A stretch of 64,000 nucleotides of DNA from CAZGKW01 sp964526295 (GTDB lineage Bacteria > Planctomycetota > Phycisphaerae > FEN-1346), in NCBI GenBank assembly GCA_964526295.1, contig CAZGKW010000011.1, positions 39,963 through 103,962 on the forward strand, given 5' to 3'. Shown here piece by piece: positions 35,568 through 44,084 of this stretch; position 1 is the first letter of the stretch, and every line of letters begins with the position of its first letter. Position numbers and translations under genes: made by a program. The notes under the pieces were generated by a model that was not told the origin of the DNA, ran no database searches, and saw only the letters and a program-made list of their open reading frames with translations.

Positions 35568-36320
35568 ATGATCGAGCTGTCGGGTGTCAGCAAGCGCTTC
35601 GGCGCGACCGAAGCCGTCCGGGCGGTCGACCTACGGGTCGAGCCGCGGCGGACGACCGTCCTGATCGGCCCGAGCGGATGCGGCAAGAGCACGCTGCTGC
35701 GTCTGATGATCGGCCTGGTGCGTCCCGATGAGGGTGAGGTCCGGTTCGAGGGCCGGCTCGTGGCGTCGGGTGACGTCCTCGCGCTTCGGCGACGCATGGG
35801 GTACGTCATCCAGGAAGGGGGGCTCTTCCCCCACCTGACGGCCCGGCGGAACGTCACGCTGATGGCCCGGTACCTGGGCCGGTCGCGTCCCGCCGGCGAC
35901 GCGCCGCACAACGGCTCGGGAGACGGCATCCCGAGGGCCGACGGCGGCATCGACGCCCGCCTGCGGGAGCTGGCGCGCCTGACGAAGTTCCCCCTCGACG
36001 GGCTCGACCGCTACCCGGTGCAGCTCTCGGGCGGCCAGTGCCGGCGGGTGGGCCTGATGCGGGCCCTGATGCTCGACCCGGCGGTGCTGCTGCTCGACGA
36101 GCCGCTCGGGGCCCTCGACCCGCTGATCCGGGCGAGCCTCCAGGACGACCTCCGCGACATCTTCCGCTCCCTCGACAAGACCGTCGTCATGGTGACGCAC
36201 GACATGGCGGAGGCGGCGTTCTTCGCCGACACGATCGTCCTGATGCGAGCGGGCGAGATCGTCCAGCAGGCCAGGACCACCCCCGGCTCGTTCATCCAAG
36301 GGAAGTTCGCCCCGGACTGA
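35568..36320 (+). CDS. Orphan ABC transporter ATPase with replaced C-terminus
   Basis: This 250-residue protein has Walker A GPSGCGKST (33-41), a Q-loop (YVIQEGGLFPHL), the signature LSGGQ, Walker B VLLLDEPLGALDP and the H-loop MVTHD. It resembles ATPases of osmoprotectant and amino-acid importers. The domain is complete up to GEIVQQ (about 36270). The last 15 or so residues (ARTTPGSFIQGKFAPD) do not look like a natural end. They are the antisense of the conserved GANFPWMNEPGVVLAC segment of the converging TIGR04076 gene. No permease or binding-protein gene is near. There is an insert of about 25 Gly/Asp-rich residues before the signature. The upstream sequence lacks a good ribosome-binding site. 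Confidence 0.85.
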   Translation: MIELSGVSKRFGATEAVRAVDLRVEPRRTTVLIGPSGCGKSTLLRLMIGLVRPDEGEVRFEGRLVASGDVLALRRRMGYVIQEGGLFPHLTARRNVTLMARYLGRSRPAGDAPHNGSGDGIPRADGGIDARLRELARLTKFPLDGLDRYPVQLSGGQCRRVGLMRALMLDPAVLLLDEPLGALDPLIRASLQDDLRDIFRSLDKTVVMVTHDMAEAAFFADTIVLMRAGEIVQQARTTPGSFIQGKFAPD

Positions 36321-36523
36321 AGGCCCAGGACGTAGCGAAAAAGGTCCGCCCACGCCCCGGCACAGAACCCTTCCGGCATCCGGGTGTACTCGGCCAGGAA
36401 CGTCTGGCCGTCCTCGAAATGGGAGCACTGCGGCTCGCCCCGGCAGGAGCAGCCCGGGTCGACGTCCGCCAGGACGGCGTCCCGATCGAGCCGCTTGACG
36501 ACGGTGATGCGGACCTTCGGCAC
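36011..36523 (-). CDS. TIGR04076-family protein, 3' end truncated
   Basis: A GTG at 36523 with GAAGGAAGG upstream opens a frame whose first 86 residues match the TIGR04076 family: MPKVRITVVKRLDRDAVLAD, MPEGFCAGAWADLFRYVLGL and GANFPWMNEPGVVLAC. The family then normally reads CTDGLRPVIFK. Here the frame passes at about 36265 into the antisense of the ABC gene and continues as nonsense for 80 more residues. Family members are about 90-100 residues of unknown role. The product is probably broken at its end. Confidence 0.6.
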   Translation of the reverse strand: MPKVRITVVKRLDRDAVLADVDPGCSCRGEPQCSHFEDGQTFLAEYTRMPEGFCAGAWADLFRYVLGLQSGANFPWMNEPGVVLACWTISPARIRTIVSAKNAASAMSCVTMTTVLSRERKMSRRSSWRLARISGSRAPSGSSSSSTAGSSIRARIRPTRRHWPPESCTG

Positions 36524-36547
36524 GGGCCCCTTCCTTCGCGTCCGACC

Positions 36548-38068
36548 TCACCCGCCCGACGGCGGCTGGGGCACCTGGGTCGCGTCCTCGCCGGGGCGCG
36601 TCTCGATGGTGGTCGGCCGGCCGCCCGACCACTTCGGGCCGACCTCGCCCCAGTAGTGCGGCCGGTCGGTCTCGATGCGGACCGGCACGAGCATCCCGGT
36701 CATGATCTGGGCGAACCGTTCCTCGACGAGGTCCCACGAGGTCAGGCGCACGTCGAGCCGGGCTCCCTTCTCGATGCGGGCGATGGGTAGCTCCTTCCGC
36801 TCGCGCATCGCGAGGACGTGGACGACTCCCTCGCCGGTGCCGACGGGCCCGCCCTTCTCGTCGACGAGGTCCGCGAGATGCAGCTTCATGATGTAATTGG
36901 CGTACGGGGCGTCTGTCTGCGGCGGGGCCGAAAGCGCCGCCACCGTCCCCGACGCCTTGACGCCACGGACCGGCTTGACGTCCGTCGCCGCCGACCGGCC
37001 TGCCGGGACGTCCACCGGCTGCCACTGCTCGCCCTTGTCGCGTTCGCGGACCCGGAAGGTGCGGCCGGTGAACGTCCAGACGAGCACCCGGCGTCCCTTC
37101 AGGTACCCCTTGGGCGCTTCCCGGGCCAGGCGGCCCGGCACGCCGGTCGAGAGGCCCTCGCTGCACAGGTAGGTGATCGGCACGGCGGTGCGGAGCGACA
37201 CCTGGGCCGGCAGGTGCCCGCCGAGGTGCATATTATACATCGAGAAACTGTCGCCCGTGAGAATGACGGCGGCATCGGGCGAGGGCTGCCACGGCTGGCC
37301 GGTGCCCTTGGGCCTGACCAGGAGCAGGTCCGAGTCGGCCTTCATGCCGTCGTCTCGCGAGCCGGGCACGCCGACGTAGGGCCCCCCCCTGGCAAGGGCG
37401 GCCTGCACGAAATCGTAGCGCTTCAGGCGCTCGGAGACGCGCTCGGCCGCCAGGCGGGCCCCCCGGTTCAGCCAGTGCCCGTCGCGGACGTAGTAGAGCG
37501 GCACGTCGTCGCCGCGGGCCCGACGATACTCCCGGAACGCGGCGTAGAGGTCGACCACTTCGACGTCGCTCTCGAGCAGCTTCCGGAAGAGCCGCTTCAT
37601 CCCGAGGGCGACCATGCGGTGCTCGGGGGCCTTCTCGGAAAGGTAATCGGGATAGATCGAGAGCTTCGACGGGACCGGGACGAAGACCAGGTCGATGCCG
37701 TGGGCCTTGAGCTGGCGGTCGAAATGGACGATGAACTCGCTCGGCTCGACGCCCGGCTTCTGGGCATCGAAGTCGTCGACGAGGAGCGTCTCCAGGGACC
37801 GGCCGTAGAACCGGTAGTCGTCCCGAGCGGGCCAGGGCCACTTCTCGGTCGCGACAATCCGCTTCAGGTCCTCGCGGAACGGCCCCAGCTCCTCGGCCCA
37901 GGCGTCCCACCCCCCCCGGGCCTCGGCCTGCTTGTCGACGGCCTCGAGGGTCCGGCGGATCGCTTCAGCCCGCGTCGGCCGCCCGGCAGCCGGACAGACG
38001 TCCACTGCGGCAGCGGCCAGCAGACCGACCGCAACGCCCACCCCAAAGGGTCTCGACGAAAGACCCAC
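36548..38068 (-). CDS. AlgX/AlgJ-like SGNH-fold protein
   Basis: This 506-residue protein is exported (GVGVAVGLLAAAAVDVCPAA). It has the catalytic blocks of the ALGX/AlgJ SGNH-hydrolase-like domain: GDSFS as block I with the nucleophile Ser, and VRDGHWLNRGA with the Asp-His pair. In alginate systems such proteins O-acetylate the polymer in the periplasm. No alginate genes or MBOAT acyltransferase are nearby, so here it may add or remove acyl groups on another glycan (inference). The GTG at 38068 is chosen because AGGAG stands seven bases upstream; an in-frame GTG at 38086 has no such site. Confidence 0.75.
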   Translation of the reverse strand: MGLSSRPFGVGVAVGLLAAAAVDVCPAAGRPTRAEAIRRTLEAVDKQAEARGGWDAWAEELGPFREDLKRIVATEKWPWPARDDYRFYGRSLETLLVDDFDAQKPGVEPSEFIVHFDRQLKAHGIDLVFVPVPSKLSIYPDYLSEKAPEHRMVALGMKRLFRKLLESDVEVVDLYAAFREYRRARGDDVPLYYVRDGHWLNRGARLAAERVSERLKRYDFVQAALARGGPYVGVPGSRDDGMKADSDLLLVRPKGTGQPWQPSPDAAVILTGDSFSMYNMHLGGHLPAQVSLRTAVPITYLCSEGLSTGVPGRLAREAPKGYLKGRRVLVWTFTGRTFRVRERDKGEQWQPVDVPAGRSAATDVKPVRGVKASGTVAALSAPPQTDAPYANYIMKLHLADLVDEKGGPVGTGEGVVHVLAMRERKELPIARIEKGARLDVRLTSWDLVEERFAQIMTGMLVPVRIETDRPHYWGEVGPKWSGGRPTTIETRPGEDATQVPQPPSGG

Positions 38069-38156
38069 CCGATTCTCCTCATGCACGCTCTCGGCGAGCC
38101 CCCCTTGGTTCTAACCGAGCTGCGCGCCGCCCGTCACGGGCAATCCGCCGCGCCGC

Positions 38157-40874
38157 TCAGCCGCCACGCTCGTTAGCGGCCCAGCCGCGGGAGCGGAAGG
38201 CGTACCGGCCTGCGCCCACCTCGTAGACGGCCGCGCCCTCGCGCATCCCGACGAAGGTGACGCCCTCGGCCTGGGCCGCCGGCCGGCCGCCTTCTGTGAC
38301 GGCGGCGGCGTCGTCCGCCGGGACACTCGCGGTGGCCGTGGCGTTCGGCGGGACGGCCACGTCGAGCACGAAGTCCTCGCCCTCGACCCGCCAGTCCGAG
38401 ACGGCCTGGCCGTACATCGTCTCGAGCCGGGCCTTGGCGGACGTGATGCGGCCGCCCCGCAGCGGCCGGGGCCGCACGATGAGGTGCTTGTAGCCCGGCC
38501 GGTCGGGGTCGACGTCGAGCCCCGCGACGCACTCGTACAGCCACTGGCCCACGGCCCCGTAGGCGTAGTGATTGAACGAGTTCATCCGGGGGTCCTGGAA
38601 GCCCCCCTCGGGCGTCCAGCCGTCCCACCGCTCCCAGATGGTCGTCGCCCCGTTTCGGACCGGGAAGAGCCACGACGGGTAGTCCTCGTTGAGAAGCAGC
38701 CCGTAGGCGACGTCGAGGTGGCCCGTCTCGGTGAGGGCGAACGGCAGGTGGACCGTGCCGAGGAAGCCCGTCGAGAGGCGCCCGTCGCGGGTCTTCCACG
38801 TGTTGGTATAACGTCCATGACGGATGTCGCGGACCAGGTGCTCGGCGGCACGGGGCCGCAGGTCCTTCGGCAGGAGATCGAAGCGAAGGGCCAGCGTGTA
38901 GGCGGTCTGGGTGTCGCCGACGAGCCGTCCCTCGCCCGTGACGAACCGCCGCTGGAACTCGCGCCGGAGGCGGCGGAAGCGCCCGGCGAATCGCTTCGCG
39001 TCCGTTCTGCGGCCAAGCACGCCGGCGATGCGCGACACCAGACCCACGACGTGGGCGTGGAACGCCACGGCGACCAGGTCGACCGGCGTGTGGGCGTCGT
39101 GGTTCACCCAGTCGCCATAGTTGTGCCGCCCCCTCGGGTCGGCCGTCCGCAGGAACTCCAGGTACGTCTTCATGGCCTGGTAATGCCGCTCCAGGACCCG
39201 CGTGTCGCCGTAGCAGAGGTACAGCGTCCACGGGACGACGACGGCGGCGTCGGCCCACCCCGGCCCGCCGTCGGTGCCCGGCACGTCGTCGACGACGGGG
39301 GCGATGCTGGGGAACGAGCCGCACTCGGTCTGGCAGTCCGCCAGATCGGTCAGCCACTTCGTGAGGAACGCGGCCGAGTCCATGTTAAAGCAGGCGGTGC
39401 GGGCGAAGACCTGGATGTCGCCGGTCCAGCCGAGCCGCTCGTCGCGCTGGGGGCAGTCGGTCGGGACGTCGAGGAAGTTGCCCCGCTGGCTCCACGTGAT
39501 GTTCTCCTGGAGGCGGTTGACGAGGTCGTGGGAGCACTCGAACGTGCCCGGCGGTGTCGTCGCGTCGGGGTCGGCGTGGATGACGACCCCTTCGATCGCC
39601 CCTTCGTCCGGCGTGCCCGGGTAGCCCGTGATTTCGACGTAGCGAAAGCCGTGCCAGGTGAAGCGGGGCTCGAATGTGGCGCACCCGCCGTCGCTGACGT
39701 AGACGTCCGTGCAGGCCGCGCCGCGAAGGTTCTCCGTGTAGATCGACCCGTCCTGGCGAGGCATCTCGGCGAACCGGAGGGTGACGGTCGTCCCGGCGGG
39801 GGTCTCGGGCGGCAGCGTCAGGCGGGCCCAGCCGACCATGTTCTGCCCCAGGTCGACGACGTGGCGGCCGTCGCCCATCGGCGTGATGGAGACCGGCCGA
39901 AGGGTCTGGGTGGGCCGGACGGGCGGCCCGGGCGACGCGCACAGGGCCCGTTCGTGCGGCTCGATCGTCTCGGCGGGCCGCCAGGCTGGGTCGTCGAAGT
40001 CCGGCGAGGCCCAGCCGTCGACCTCCTTGCGGGCATCGTAGGTCTCGCCGTTGTAGATGTCGGAGGCCCGGATGGGCCCCTCCGCGAAGCACTGCCAGGT
40101 GCCGTCGGTCGCGACGGTCTCGCGCCGGCCGCCCTCGTACTCCATCTCGATCTGGACGAGCAGGGCGGGCTTCTCGCCGCCCAGGGGCGGGTGCTTCTTG
40201 TGCCGCCGGCCCAAGGGGCCCGACCACCAGCCGTCGCCGAGGATGGCGCCGATGACGTTCTCGCCGTCCCAGACGCTGCCCGTGACGTCGTACGCCTGGT
40301 ACTGGACGCGGGTGCGGAAGTCGGTCCAGCCGGGCGTGAGGAGCCGGTCGCCGACCCGCCGCCCGTTCAGGTGCAGCTCGTACAGGCCGAGGGCCGAGGC
40401 ATAGACTCGGGCCCGCTTCGGGGCGCCGCTCGCCTCGAAGCTCAGCCGGAACATCGGGCAGGGATTGCTTCGCCCCGGGTCGATCGGCTCGGGCGAAGCG
40501 ATCCAGGCGGCTTTCCAATCGCTTCGCTTCAGCAGACCCATCTCCCAATACGCCGGCGGGCTCCACGGCGACGGCCCCCCGTCGGCGTCCCACGTGCGGA
40601 CCTTCCAGACGTACCGCCGGCGCGACCGCAGCTTCGGTCCGCCGTACTCGACGTGGATCGACCGGTCGGACTCGACCCGGCCGCTGTCCCAGACGTCGGC
40701 GGCGTCCTCGGCCAGCGCGTCGACCGACGAGGCGACGAGGATGCGATAGGCCCTCTGGCGGGCGCCGCGGCGGTCGTCGGCGAGATGCCAGGAGAGGCGG
40801 GGCCGGGCGACGTCGAGGCCCAGCGGGTCCTTGAGGTACTCGCACCGGAGGTCCTGCGGCGGACCGGCGGACAT
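38157..40874 (-). CDS. Glycoside hydrolase family 78 alpha-L-rhamnosidase
   Basis: This 905-residue protein matches bacterial GH78 enzymes in length and order. The N-terminal Fn3-like domain opens LRCEYLKDPLGLDVARPRLS. Beta domains contain SALGLYELHLNGRRVGDRLL and LTPGWTDFRTRVQYQAYDVT. The (alpha/alpha)6 barrel carries VPTDCPQRDERLGWTGDIQV, with the acidic general-acid residues, and TIWERWDGWTPEGGFQDPRM, with the other catalytic Glu, before FNHYAYGAVGQWLY. There is no signal peptide, so it probably cleaves rhamnose from short glycosides inside the cell. AAGGAGGACCG precedes the ATG. It lies downstream of a secreted alpha/beta hydrolase on the same strand. Confidence 0.93.
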   Translation of the reverse strand: MSAGPPQDLRCEYLKDPLGLDVARPRLSWHLADDRRGARQRAYRILVASSVDALAEDAADVWDSGRVESDRSIHVEYGGPKLRSRRRYVWKVRTWDADGGPSPWSPPAYWEMGLLKRSDWKAAWIASPEPIDPGRSNPCPMFRLSFEASGAPKRARVYASALGLYELHLNGRRVGDRLLTPGWTDFRTRVQYQAYDVTGSVWDGENVIGAILGDGWWSGPLGRRHKKHPPLGGEKPALLVQIEMEYEGGRRETVATDGTWQCFAEGPIRASDIYNGETYDARKEVDGWASPDFDDPAWRPAETIEPHERALCASPGPPVRPTQTLRPVSITPMGDGRHVVDLGQNMVGWARLTLPPETPAGTTVTLRFAEMPRQDGSIYTENLRGAACTDVYVSDGGCATFEPRFTWHGFRYVEITGYPGTPDEGAIEGVVIHADPDATTPPGTFECSHDLVNRLQENITWSQRGNFLDVPTDCPQRDERLGWTGDIQVFARTACFNMDSAAFLTKWLTDLADCQTECGSFPSIAPVVDDVPGTDGGPGWADAAVVVPWTLYLCYGDTRVLERHYQAMKTYLEFLRTADPRGRHNYGDWVNHDAHTPVDLVAVAFHAHVVGLVSRIAGVLGRRTDAKRFAGRFRRLRREFQRRFVTGEGRLVGDTQTAYTLALRFDLLPKDLRPRAAEHLVRDIRHGRYTNTWKTRDGRLSTGFLGTVHLPFALTETGHLDVAYGLLLNEDYPSWLFPVRNGATTIWERWDGWTPEGGFQDPRMNSFNHYAYGAVGQWLYECVAGLDVDPDRPGYKHLIVRPRPLRGGRITSAKARLETMYGQAVSDWRVEGEDFVLDVAVPPNATATASVPADDAAAVTEGGRPAAQAEGVTFVGMREGAAVYEVGAGRYAFRSRGWAANERGG

Positions 40875-40913
40875 CGGTCCTCCTTTCGGGAAGGCGCGGC
40901 CTGGAGCAGCGCG

Positions 40914-40937
40914 GCCCCCGGTGTAATCACCGGGGGC
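40914..40937. terminator. Hairpin between hydrolase and rhamnosidase genes
   Basis: GCCCCCGGTG and CACCGGGGGC form a perfect ten-pair stem with a TAAT loop in the 101-base gap. It has no T run, so it may be a processing or attenuation signal rather than an intrinsic terminator. Confidence 0.4.
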
Positions 40938-40975
40938 GAAACGGCCCGGCGCCAAGACGGGCCGGACCGTCCGAC

Positions 40976-42574
40976 TCACGGCTTGATGATGCGGAACGTC
41001 CGCTCGACCGGCGCGGCCGTCTTGACGAGCGGCTCGATCCCCCGGCCGAACTGGTACGCGACGACCTTGACCGGAATCGAAAACCTCGATCGGGCCGGCA
41101 GCTCGGCGATCTTCAGGGCGCCGTTCTCGATCTTCGCCGGCCCGTACGCTACGTAGTACTCGACGGGCAGGCCCGCGTCGCTCGTCGCTCCGAGCTTCAC
41201 CGGCGGGCTGTCGGCCTTCAGGTCCTTGATCGGGGGGAACGTAATCGTCTGGTCCTTGCCCTTCGTCAGGCCCCCGAATCCCCGCGGCAGCATGCCGACG
41301 TGCTCCGTGTAGCGGTACGTCCCGTCGCCGTGGCTGTAGGCCAGGAAGGTGACTCGCATGCGGACGGTGGCGGGGTTCAGGCCGTCGTACCGGATGCGAA
41401 GCCGGTGCCCGCCGACGGCAACGACCGGCCCCCCGACGCCCTTGACGTGGATCGGCACGTCGGCATGGCCCACGGGCCGGCCCGCCCTGGCCCACTTCGG
41501 CCCGTGGCCCCGGTACTGCGACGGGTACGTGTCGCGATAGACCGGGTGGACCTCGAAGGTCTGGCCGTCGCCGACCCACGTGATCTTTGTGAAGAAGAAG
41601 CGGGCCCCGGCGTCGACCCAGTGGGGGTCCTCCCACTTGATGAACTGGTCCTTCTTGCCGAAGCCGTCGGCATGCTGGGCGACGGTGGCCTCGGCCATCT
41701 CGCGGTCGAAGTGCCACTGGGCCTTCGACTTCTCGCCGCGATACTCCTCGTAGGGGGCCGGCGGGAACGTGGCCGGCTCGTCGAACGCCAGGTCCGTGAG
41801 CCAGCCGCTGCGATGGTCGACCTTTCTGCACGTCACGGGCTTCGCGGCATCGGCGGGCCAGTCGGGGATGCGGGCCTCGGCCGCCTTGCGGAGCCACGGG
41901 GCCAGGTAGGCGGCGTTGCGGGGGGAGTAGGCGAAGTGCCCCGCCCCGGGCTCGACGACGAGGCTCCCCAGGTTCCGCTCGTCGGCGGCCCGATAGGCAG
42001 CGAGGGCGTTGCGGGCGCCTTGCCACTGCTCACGTCCCTCCTCGGTCCGCATCGTGCCGCCGAACTCGTCGAACTGCCCGACCATCATCAGTGCCGGGAT
42101 ACCGGGGGGGAGCGGCTCCTGGCCGCCCGGCGCGCCCCCGCGGTGCTGGACGAGGCCGAAACACCGGTCCGCGAACTGGATGGCCCTGGCCTTGGCCTGG
42201 GGCCCGCCCGCCGAGTGCCCCACGAAAAGGAGCGGCGCGACCGAAACCTCGCGGTACCCTGACGCCTTCGCCAGGTCGTCGAGAACCTGCCGGAGGTCGC
42301 CCCGCCCCAGGCCGCCCGTCAGGAAAACGAGCGCGAGCCCCTCCTCGGCGCACGCCGCCCGGATGGGCGGGTCCTGCATGAAAGGCCGCTCCATGAGGGT
42401 GTTGCCGCCGCCCATGACGACGCCGCGGACCTGCGGCGCCTTCGGCGAGACCCACAGAAACGCCTCCGCCTCCCCCCTGTCGGTCGCCACGGGGACCCGG
42501 TACTGAAAGACCGCCGCGGCGGCGGACCCCGCCACGAGCGCAACGATCAGGCACGCCACGGTTCTCATCACCAT
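40976..42574 (-). CDS. Secreted alpha/beta hydrolase with C-terminal beta-rich part
   Basis: This 532-residue protein starts with a signal peptide (TVACLIVALVAGSAAAA). Residues 20-230 are an alpha/beta hydrolase: nucleophile elbow GHSAGG, acid in VGQFDEFGG, and His in EPGAGHFAYS. The second half (260-532) is beta-rich, with LRIRYDGLNPATVRMRVTFL, and has no named family. It is likely an esterase that removes acyl or aryl groups from a plant or algal glycoside before the rhamnosidase acts (inference from order). GGGAGGAAGG precedes the ATG at 42574. Confidence 0.78.
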   Translation of the reverse strand: MVMRTVACLIVALVAGSAAAAVFQYRVPVATDRGEAEAFLWVSPKAPQVRGVVMGGGNTLMERPFMQDPPIRAACAEEGLALVFLTGGLGRGDLRQVLDDLAKASGYREVSVAPLLFVGHSAGGPQAKARAIQFADRCFGLVQHRGGAPGGQEPLPPGIPALMMVGQFDEFGGTMRTEEGREQWQGARNALAAYRAADERNLGSLVVEPGAGHFAYSPRNAAYLAPWLRKAAEARIPDWPADAAKPVTCRKVDHRSGWLTDLAFDEPATFPPAPYEEYRGEKSKAQWHFDREMAEATVAQHADGFGKKDQFIKWEDPHWVDAGARFFFTKITWVGDGQTFEVHPVYRDTYPSQYRGHGPKWARAGRPVGHADVPIHVKGVGGPVVAVGGHRLRIRYDGLNPATVRMRVTFLAYSHGDGTYRYTEHVGMLPRGFGGLTKGKDQTITFPPIKDLKADSPPVKLGATSDAGLPVEYYVAYGPAKIENGALKIAELPARSRFSIPVKVVAYQFGRGIEPLVKTAAPVERTFRIIKP

Positions 42575-42619
42575 CGCCTTCCTCCCTCGCACGTTCGGAA
42601 GCGGGCCCTCCGCCGCCGC

Positions 42620-43546
42620 TCAGTCCGCATCCCCCTCGAGCGCATCCAGGTCGATCTCGGCGAACCACACGTTGTCGCTCCACGAGGAGCTGACCAGCAG
42701 GCACCGGCCCTCGCCGATCATCACGAACCCCTCCAGCTCGTCGCGCGGGTGGTCCAGGTCCACCGCCGGGCTGCCCCGGACGTCCTGGGGCCCGTCGAGG
42801 CGGACCACGCTCAGGCGATAGCGGAGGCCGGCCACCTGGTTCTGAGCCAGCACCAGCCGCTTCGCTTGGTCGACCCAGCACAGGCTTTGGACGAACGGGC
42901 CGCAGCGATATTGTCGGATGAGCACGCCCGGTCGGCTCGTCCTGTCGACCCGGGCCAGCATGACCGGGTCGCAGAGGCGAATGGCGTTGTCCTCGGCGCC
43001 GTAGTCGGCCGTCGCGATCAGCCACCGCCCGTCGACCTCGACGTACTCCGGGCGGCAGCCGTTGACCGCGAGGTCGTCCTGGGCGGCGTTCAGGACGGCC
43101 CGGTCGAGACGGCCGTCCGCCAGGGCCGCCTCCCAGTCGAGGTGGAAGATGGTCCCCTTGCCCGCGACGGTGTTCCCGAGGAACGTGCCGTGCTCGGGGT
43201 GGAAGGTCAGGCCCGTCGGGTGGGGGATGAGGTCCTCGCCGTCGCGCGTCAGGCGGACCTCCCGGCCGGTATAGTCGAGCCGGCCCCGGCCGTCGGGGGT
43301 CGTCACCGAACGATACTCGCGGATGACGCCGGTGCCGGCATCGCCGTAGAGGTAGACGAAGCCGTCGTGAACGGCGGCCCCCTGGCCCGCGCCGATGCCC
43401 GGGACGGTCTGGGGGCCCTCCAGCCTGACGGCCTCGACGCCGGTCTGCGCAACGGTCGCCGGGCCGGTGCGACTCGTGCAACCGGCTGCGCCGGCGGCGA
43501 CCGCCAGCGCGACCGCCCACGGGACGAGCTTCGTGGTCTGCGCCAT
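42620..43546 (-). CDS. Lipoprotein with propeller-like repeats, unknown function
   Basis: This 308-residue protein has a lipobox (VAAGAAGC) after a short signal peptide, so it is probably anchored in a membrane. The body is strand-rich with AAVHDGFVYLYGDAGTGVIR and YVEVDGRWLIATADYGAEDN, as in NHL or SMP30-like propellers, but no family is certain. The start at 43546 lies nine bases from the scaffold gap. Joining the identical flanks of the gap restores an upstream AGGAAG site. It lies 45 bases upstream of the alpha/beta hydrolase gene on the same strand. Confidence 0.7.
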   Translation of the reverse strand: MAQTTKLVPWAVALAVAAGAAGCTSRTGPATVAQTGVEAVRLEGPQTVPGIGAGQGAAVHDGFVYLYGDAGTGVIREYRSVTTPDGRGRLDYTGREVRLTRDGEDLIPHPTGLTFHPEHGTFLGNTVAGKGTIFHLDWEAALADGRLDRAVLNAAQDDLAVNGCRPEYVEVDGRWLIATADYGAEDNAIRLCDPVMLARVDRTSRPGVLIRQYRCGPFVQSLCWVDQAKRLVLAQNQVAGLRYRLSVVRLDGPQDVRGSPAVDLDHPRDELEGFVMIGEGRCLLVSSSWSDNVWFAEIDLDALEGDAD

Positions 43547-43710
43547 AGGGCTTCCNNNNNNNNNNNNNNNNNNNNNNNNNNNNNNNNNNNNNNNNNNNNN
43601 NNNNNNNNNNNNNNNNNNNNNNNNNNNNNNNNNNNNNNNNNNNNNNNNNNNNNNNCCGCCAGCGCGACCGCCCACGGGACGAGCTTCGTGGTCTGCGCCA
43701 TAGGGCTTCC
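43501..43710. other. Scaffold gap (100 N) with identical 55-base flanks
   Basis: Bases 43556-43655 are N. The 55 bases before the gap (43501-43555) and the 55 after it (43656-43710) are identical, starting CCGCCAGCGCGACC and ending TAGGGCTTCC. This is what two contigs with an unmerged end overlap look like. The true sequence probably has one copy and no gap. Confidence 0.9.
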
Positions 43711-44049
43711 TGCCGGTGTCCGCCCCGATCAGACACGACGAACCGCCAGCAGTATGCGCCCAACGCCGGACGAAGCAACCCCCGGGCCAAGGACGCGCCC
43801 ACGGGTCGGTCCCGATCCGCCGGCGCCTCGGCCAAGCCAGCCGGCCGACACCGAGACGGAACCGGTGGGGCCCCCTTGGCGGCCTCGGTGGCCCTTCTTG
43901 TCGAGGGCGGCGGGCCGGCGGGCCACCCCGGCCCCTAACACAAAGTACACAAAGGATTTATGGATTCCCCGGGCCTGCCGGATATTCCCTTAAGACGTGT
44001 CCAGACAAGGCCTTAGGACTATTCCGTCCTGCGGATCGCGGGTAAGGGC

Positions 44050-44077
44050 TTGCAATTTGTTTCGCACACGATATAAT
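44050..44077 (+). promoter_or_regulatory. Near-consensus sigma-70 promoter of the marR-mttB operon
   Basis: TTGCAA (44050-44055) and a perfect TATAAT (44072-44077) are 16 bases apart. The MarR ATG follows only seven bases after the -10 box, so transcription should start at or next to the start codon, giving a leaderless or nearly leaderless message. No ribosome-binding site is present, in agreement with this. Confidence 0.7.
44060..44073 (+). promoter_or_regulatory. Possible operator overlapping the promoter
   Basis: TTTCG-CACA-CGATA is an imperfect inverted repeat in the spacer and -10 box. MarR proteins often repress their own operon from such a position. The repeat is short, so this is tentative. 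Confidence 0.3.
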
Positions 44078-44084
44078 CCGGGCC

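Larger units (their letters stand above)
43711..44084. other. Intergenic region with promoter
   Basis: These 374 bases lie between the lipoprotein gene and the MarR gene, read apart from each other. They hold the MarR promoter and, at 43989-44005, CTTAAGACGTGTCCAGA, which resembles the edge of the transposase relic at 63761. The rest shows no gene or RNA. Confidence 0.5.

Noticed and set aside
35568..36320. Assignment of the orphan ATPase to the OpuC importer at 49042
   Set aside because: The importer has its own complete ATPase, and the orphan lies 13 kb away with no permease and a broken C-terminus.
43501..43710. Direct repeat flanking a mobile element or CRISPR-like unit
   Set aside because: The space between the copies is only N, exactly 100 long, and the copies run into coding sequence. 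This is an assembly artefact.
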